A DNA stretch of 44,099 nucleotides from an uncultured Erysipelotrichaceae bacterium (GTDB lineage Bacteria; Bacillota_I; Bacilli_A; RF39; UBA660). Shown piece by piece: positions 41,556 through 44,099 of this stretch; the first letter of the stretch is position 1, and every line of letters starts with the position of its first letter. The notes below the pieces were generated by a model that worked only from the letters and a program-made list of their open reading frames with translations, did no database searches and had not been told where the DNA came from. Where the stretch lies: positions 1 to 44,099 of the forward strand of contig CACZFH010000012.1 of the NCBI GenBank assembly GCA_902780395.1. Direction: 5' to 3'. A program made the translations under genes and the position numbers.

Positions 41556-41680
41556 TTAAGAATTAGTTAACTGATATTGTCGTTGACACCACTTATATAA
41601 TTGCTCGTAAAATAGATAATTTGTATATCAGATTAGATGAAAATTGATTTTTATAATTTATTTAGAAGTTATGAAGTTAT

Positions 41681-41717
41681 ATAAGCACATATTAGATTAT
41701 TTCTAATATGTGCTTAT
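41681..41717. repeat. perfect 15-bp inverted repeat
   Basis: ATAAGCACATATTAG (41681-41695) and CTAATATGTGCTTAT (41703-41717) with a seven-base loop. No T-run longer than three follows, so it is not a classic terminator. It lies just before the metal-resistance promoter. Confidence 0.7.
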
Positions 41718-41739
41718 ATTTAAAAATCTTTAAAATATA

Positions 41740-41780
41740 GTGACAAATATAAATAATGTTCATATAATATATATGAACAT
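41740..41780 (+). promoter_or_regulatory. metal-responsive promoter and operator
   Basis: -35 GTGACA (41740-41745), 17-base spacer, -10 TATAAT (41763-41768). Over the -10 lies a perfect dyad ATGTTCATAT-N5-ATATGAACAT (41756-41765 with 41771-41780). TGTTCA/TGAACA half-sites are typical of ArsR/SmtB repressors such as CadC and CzrA, and such a repressor gene ends this operon. Confidence 0.75.
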
Positions 41781-41808
41781 ATAAACATATATAAATAAGG
41801 AGAAATTT

Positions 41809-41943
41809 ATGAAATATATTTTAAAGGGATTAGGGTGCGCAAATTGTGCAGGTAAAATGGAGGAAAAAATAAATAGACTAGATGAAATTAAAACTGCGAG
41901 CATAAACTTTACTACAAAAACATTAATGTTTGAAGTAAAATGA
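41809..41943 (+). pseudogene. truncated heavy-metal-associated (HMA) domain of cadA
   Basis: 44 codons from ATG 41809 (AAGGAG at 41797). MKYILKGLGCANCAGKMEEK is the metal-binding GxxCxxC loop of an HMA domain, but the frame ends at TGA 41941, after about 44 of the usual 68-70 residues. The ATPase frame continues one base over (+1) directly at 41942 with an acidic run. The second helix and last strand of HMA are missing. Could make a tiny soluble protein or be a dead N-terminus. Confidence 0.75.
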
Positions 41944-42124
41944 AGAAGATGATGATGACGATGATGAAGATGAAGGAAAAATAGCACTAGCTAAAATTGC
42001 TATTAGTGGAATACTATGCCTGTTAGGAATTTTCTTAAATATAAATGAGAAGTTTAAGTTTGTAATATTCTTAATATCATATATAATAATTGGATATGAT
42101 ATTGTTTTTAAAGCAATTAAAAAT

Positions 42125-43816
42125 ATGTTTAAAGGAAAGGTGTTTGATGAAACCTTTTTAATGAGTATAGCAACAATAGGTGCTATGCTAATTGGAGAAT
42201 TTAAAGAAGCAGTAGCTGTAATGTTATTTTATAAAATCGGAGAATTTTTCCAAGATAAAGCCGTTGACCATTCAAGAAAGTCTATTGCTGAATTAATGGA
42301 TATAAGACCAGATTATGCTAATTTAAAAATAAAAGATAAAATCGAAAAAGTATCTCCTGATGAAGTAAATATTGGAGATATTATAGTTGTAAAGACAGGA
42401 GAAAAAATACCACTAGATGGTGTAATTATTGAGGGCAGTTCATTTGTAGATACAGTAGCACTTACTGGAGAGTCTGTTCCGAGAGAAGTAAAAGTAAATG
42501 ATGAAGTATTAAGTGGAATGATTAATACAAGAAGTTTATTAACTATACGAGTAACAAAAGCATTTGAAAATTCTACTGTATCAAAAATATTAAAATTAGT
42601 AGAAAATACTTCAAACAGAAAAGCAAAAACAGAAAAATTTATAACGAAATTTGCTAAGATATATACACCAATAGTTGTAGCATTAGCTGTGCTAATTGCA
42701 ATACTTCCACCGCTCATAGTTCCTAATGCGACTTTTTCAGAATGGATTTATAGAGCATTAGTATGTTTAGTTATATCTTGCCCTTGTGCTCTTGTTATAT
42801 CTATTCCTTTAAGTTACTTCGGTGGAATAGGTTGTGCTTCAAAAAAAGGAATATTATTAAAAGGCTCAAATTATTTAGAGGCATTAAATAATGTAGATAC
42901 AATAGTATTTGATAAGACAGGAACATTAACAAAAGGAGTGTTCAAAGTAACTGAAATTGTACCAATATTAAACCATACAAAGGAAGAAATACTTGAATAT
43001 TGTGCTTATGCAGAGTCATTTTCTAATCACCCAATAGCTACTTCAATATTAAATGAGTATAATAAAATGGTAGATAAAGAAAAAGTAAAAGATTATGAAG
43101 AAATATCAGGATATGGTATAAAAGCCAATATCTTTGGTAAAGAAGTTTTAGTTGGAAGTCACAAATTATTTAATGATGAAAAGATAGAATATAGTAAAAA
43201 GAAAATCAATGGAACTACCGTACATTTAGCAATAAATAAAGAATATTGTGGATATATTGTAATTTCTGACATAATAAAAGAGGATTCTAAAGATGCAATA
43301 AGAAAATTAAAAGAACTAGGAATAAGAAAAACAGTAATGCTAACAGGAGATAATAAAACAGTTGCAGAAGAAATCGCTAAAGAACTAAAAGTAGATGATT
43401 ACAAAGCAGAATTGTTACCAGTTCAAAAAGTAGAAGAAGTTGAAAAACTATTACAAGATAAAAAATCAAATCAAAATTTAGTATTTGTTGGAGATGGAAT
43501 TAATGATGCTCCAGTAATTACAAGAGCAGATATTGGTATCAGTATGGGAGGAATAGGATCAGATTCAGCAATAGAGGCATCAGATGTTGTAATAATGACA
43601 GATGAAACATCAAAAATAGCAACTGCAATAAAAATAGCGAAAAAAACAAGAAAAATAGTAGTATTAAATATTACTTTAGCAATGTTAATAAAAATAATTG
43701 CAATATCATTAGGAATTGTAGGAATAACATCTATATGGCAAGCAGTTATTGCAGATGTTGGGGTAACCATTGTAGCAGTAATAAATTCTTTGAGGTGTTT
43801 AAATATAAAAGATTAA
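42125..43816 (+). pseudogene. cadA: P1B-type Zn/Cd-transporting ATPase, N-terminus disrupted
   Basis: 563 residues from the first ATG, but the open frame reaches back to 41942 and encodes the acidic run and the first two membrane helices (ISGILCLLGIFLNI...). No ATG, GTG or TTG lies before 42125, so they need a frameshift from the HMA frame. The core is intact: TGES, SCPCALVISIPL, DKTGTLTKG, a HP motif (SNHPIATS), MLTGDN, GDGINDAP and a last helix with ADVGVTIVAVINS. These point to the ZntA/CadA (Zn, Cd, Pb) group. Called disrupted; an active shortened or frameshifted pump is possible. Confidence 0.8.
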
Positions 43817-43827
43817 GGAGAAAGAAA

Positions 43828-44099
43828 ATGAATGGAGAAAATGAAATACTAGATAGATGTGAAGAAACAATTATACATCCAGATATTGTTGAAAAACTAA
43901 AAAAAGAACTGCTTACGGAACAAAAATCATATAATTTATCAGAGTTTTTTAAGATTTTTGGCGACTTGACAAGAATAAGAATAATGCAAGTATTGTCTTT
44001 GCAAGAATTATGCGTGTGTGATATTTCTACGATTTTGAATATTAGTCAATCAGCTACTTCACACCAATTAAAGATATTAAGGCAGTTTGGTGTTGCCAA
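43828..44099 (+). CDS. ArsR/SmtB-family metal repressor (CadC-like), partial
   Basis: 90 codons and two bases, cut by the window end. AAGGAG seven bases before ATG. N-terminal CEETIIHPDIV resembles the metal-ligand arm of CadC-type proteins, then winged helix with LGDLTR-like FGDLTRIRIMQVL, the alpha3 motif ELCVCDIS (Cys pair that binds soft metals) and recognition helix SQSATSHQLKIL. It should release the operator at 41756-41780 when Cd, Zn or Pb is bound. It lies 11 bases behind the ATPase frame. Confidence 0.9.
   Translation, partial: MNGENEILDRCEETIIHPDIVEKLKKELLTEQKSYNLSEFFKIFGDLTRIRIMQVLSLQELCVCDISTILNISQSATSHQLKILRQFGVA

Noticed and set aside
41572-41610. TTGACA at about 41584 as a -35 box with the nearby TATAAT
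   Set aside because: The spacing is only about nine bases, and no gene follows in a suitable position.

Overview
This is a chromosomal window from a low-GC, AT-rich member of the Firmicutes (class Bacilli in the broad sense). Evidence: Bacillus-like gene order, Shine-Dalgarno-led genes with many GTG starts, A/T-ending codons, the Firmicutes-type RNA polymerase delta subunit, and two sporulation genes (spoIIR, spoIIQ). TGA is an ordinary stop here (for example at the end of ung), so the Mycoplasma code is not used. Species cannot be named from sequence reading alone; a host-associated, genome-reduced but possibly spore-forming Bacilli lineage is an inference.

Region 1 (1-9450) is a core replication/translation block: a zinc-ribbon membrane protein, then rpsF-ssb-rpsR, a 6S-like small RNA, a stand-alone DHH phosphodiesterase in the position of gdpP, rplI, dnaB, a LysM/G5/M23 cell-wall peptidase, walJ, rlmH, ung and a membrane protein. 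Region 2 (9480-15373) runs on the minus strand. It has an operon lemA - pta - zinc-ribbon membrane protein - TPM-domain protein, plus a class A penicillin-binding protein. Region 3 (15440-30500) runs on the plus strand and is a shuffled, compacted version of the Bacillus subtilis rpoE/argS, fba-murA-rpmE-prfA-prmC-spoIIR-mntP-rpiB and ywzB-spoIIQ-mbl neighbourhoods, followed by tagO, a LytTR regulator, a cold-shock protein and hpf. secA (30566-33058) is the last syntenic core gene.

Region 4 (about 33060-41500) is an accessory island placed directly behind secA, where Bacillus would have prfB. It carries two paralogous tyrosine integrases, an excisionase-like protein, a MobV relaxase, a convincing MobV-type oriT just behind the relaxase gene, a DUF3644 protein with a HEPN-like RNTSTH motif, and a new-looking small structured RNA read from the opposite strand at the end of that gene. 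It also has a leader-peptide/attenuator cassette, a winged-helix protein and two small membrane proteins. This looks like one or two (nested or tandem) integrative mobilizable elements. Region 5 (41740-44099) is a heavy-metal module: an operator-promoter, a P1B-type Zn/Cd ATPase gene whose metal-binding domain is separated from the body by a frameshift, and the start of a CadC/ArsR-type repressor that runs off the window.

The most interesting items for follow-up are the DUF3644/HEPN-like gene with its convergent structured RNA, the oriT on the strand opposite to mobV, the 25-codon leader/attenuator, and the frameshifted cadA.
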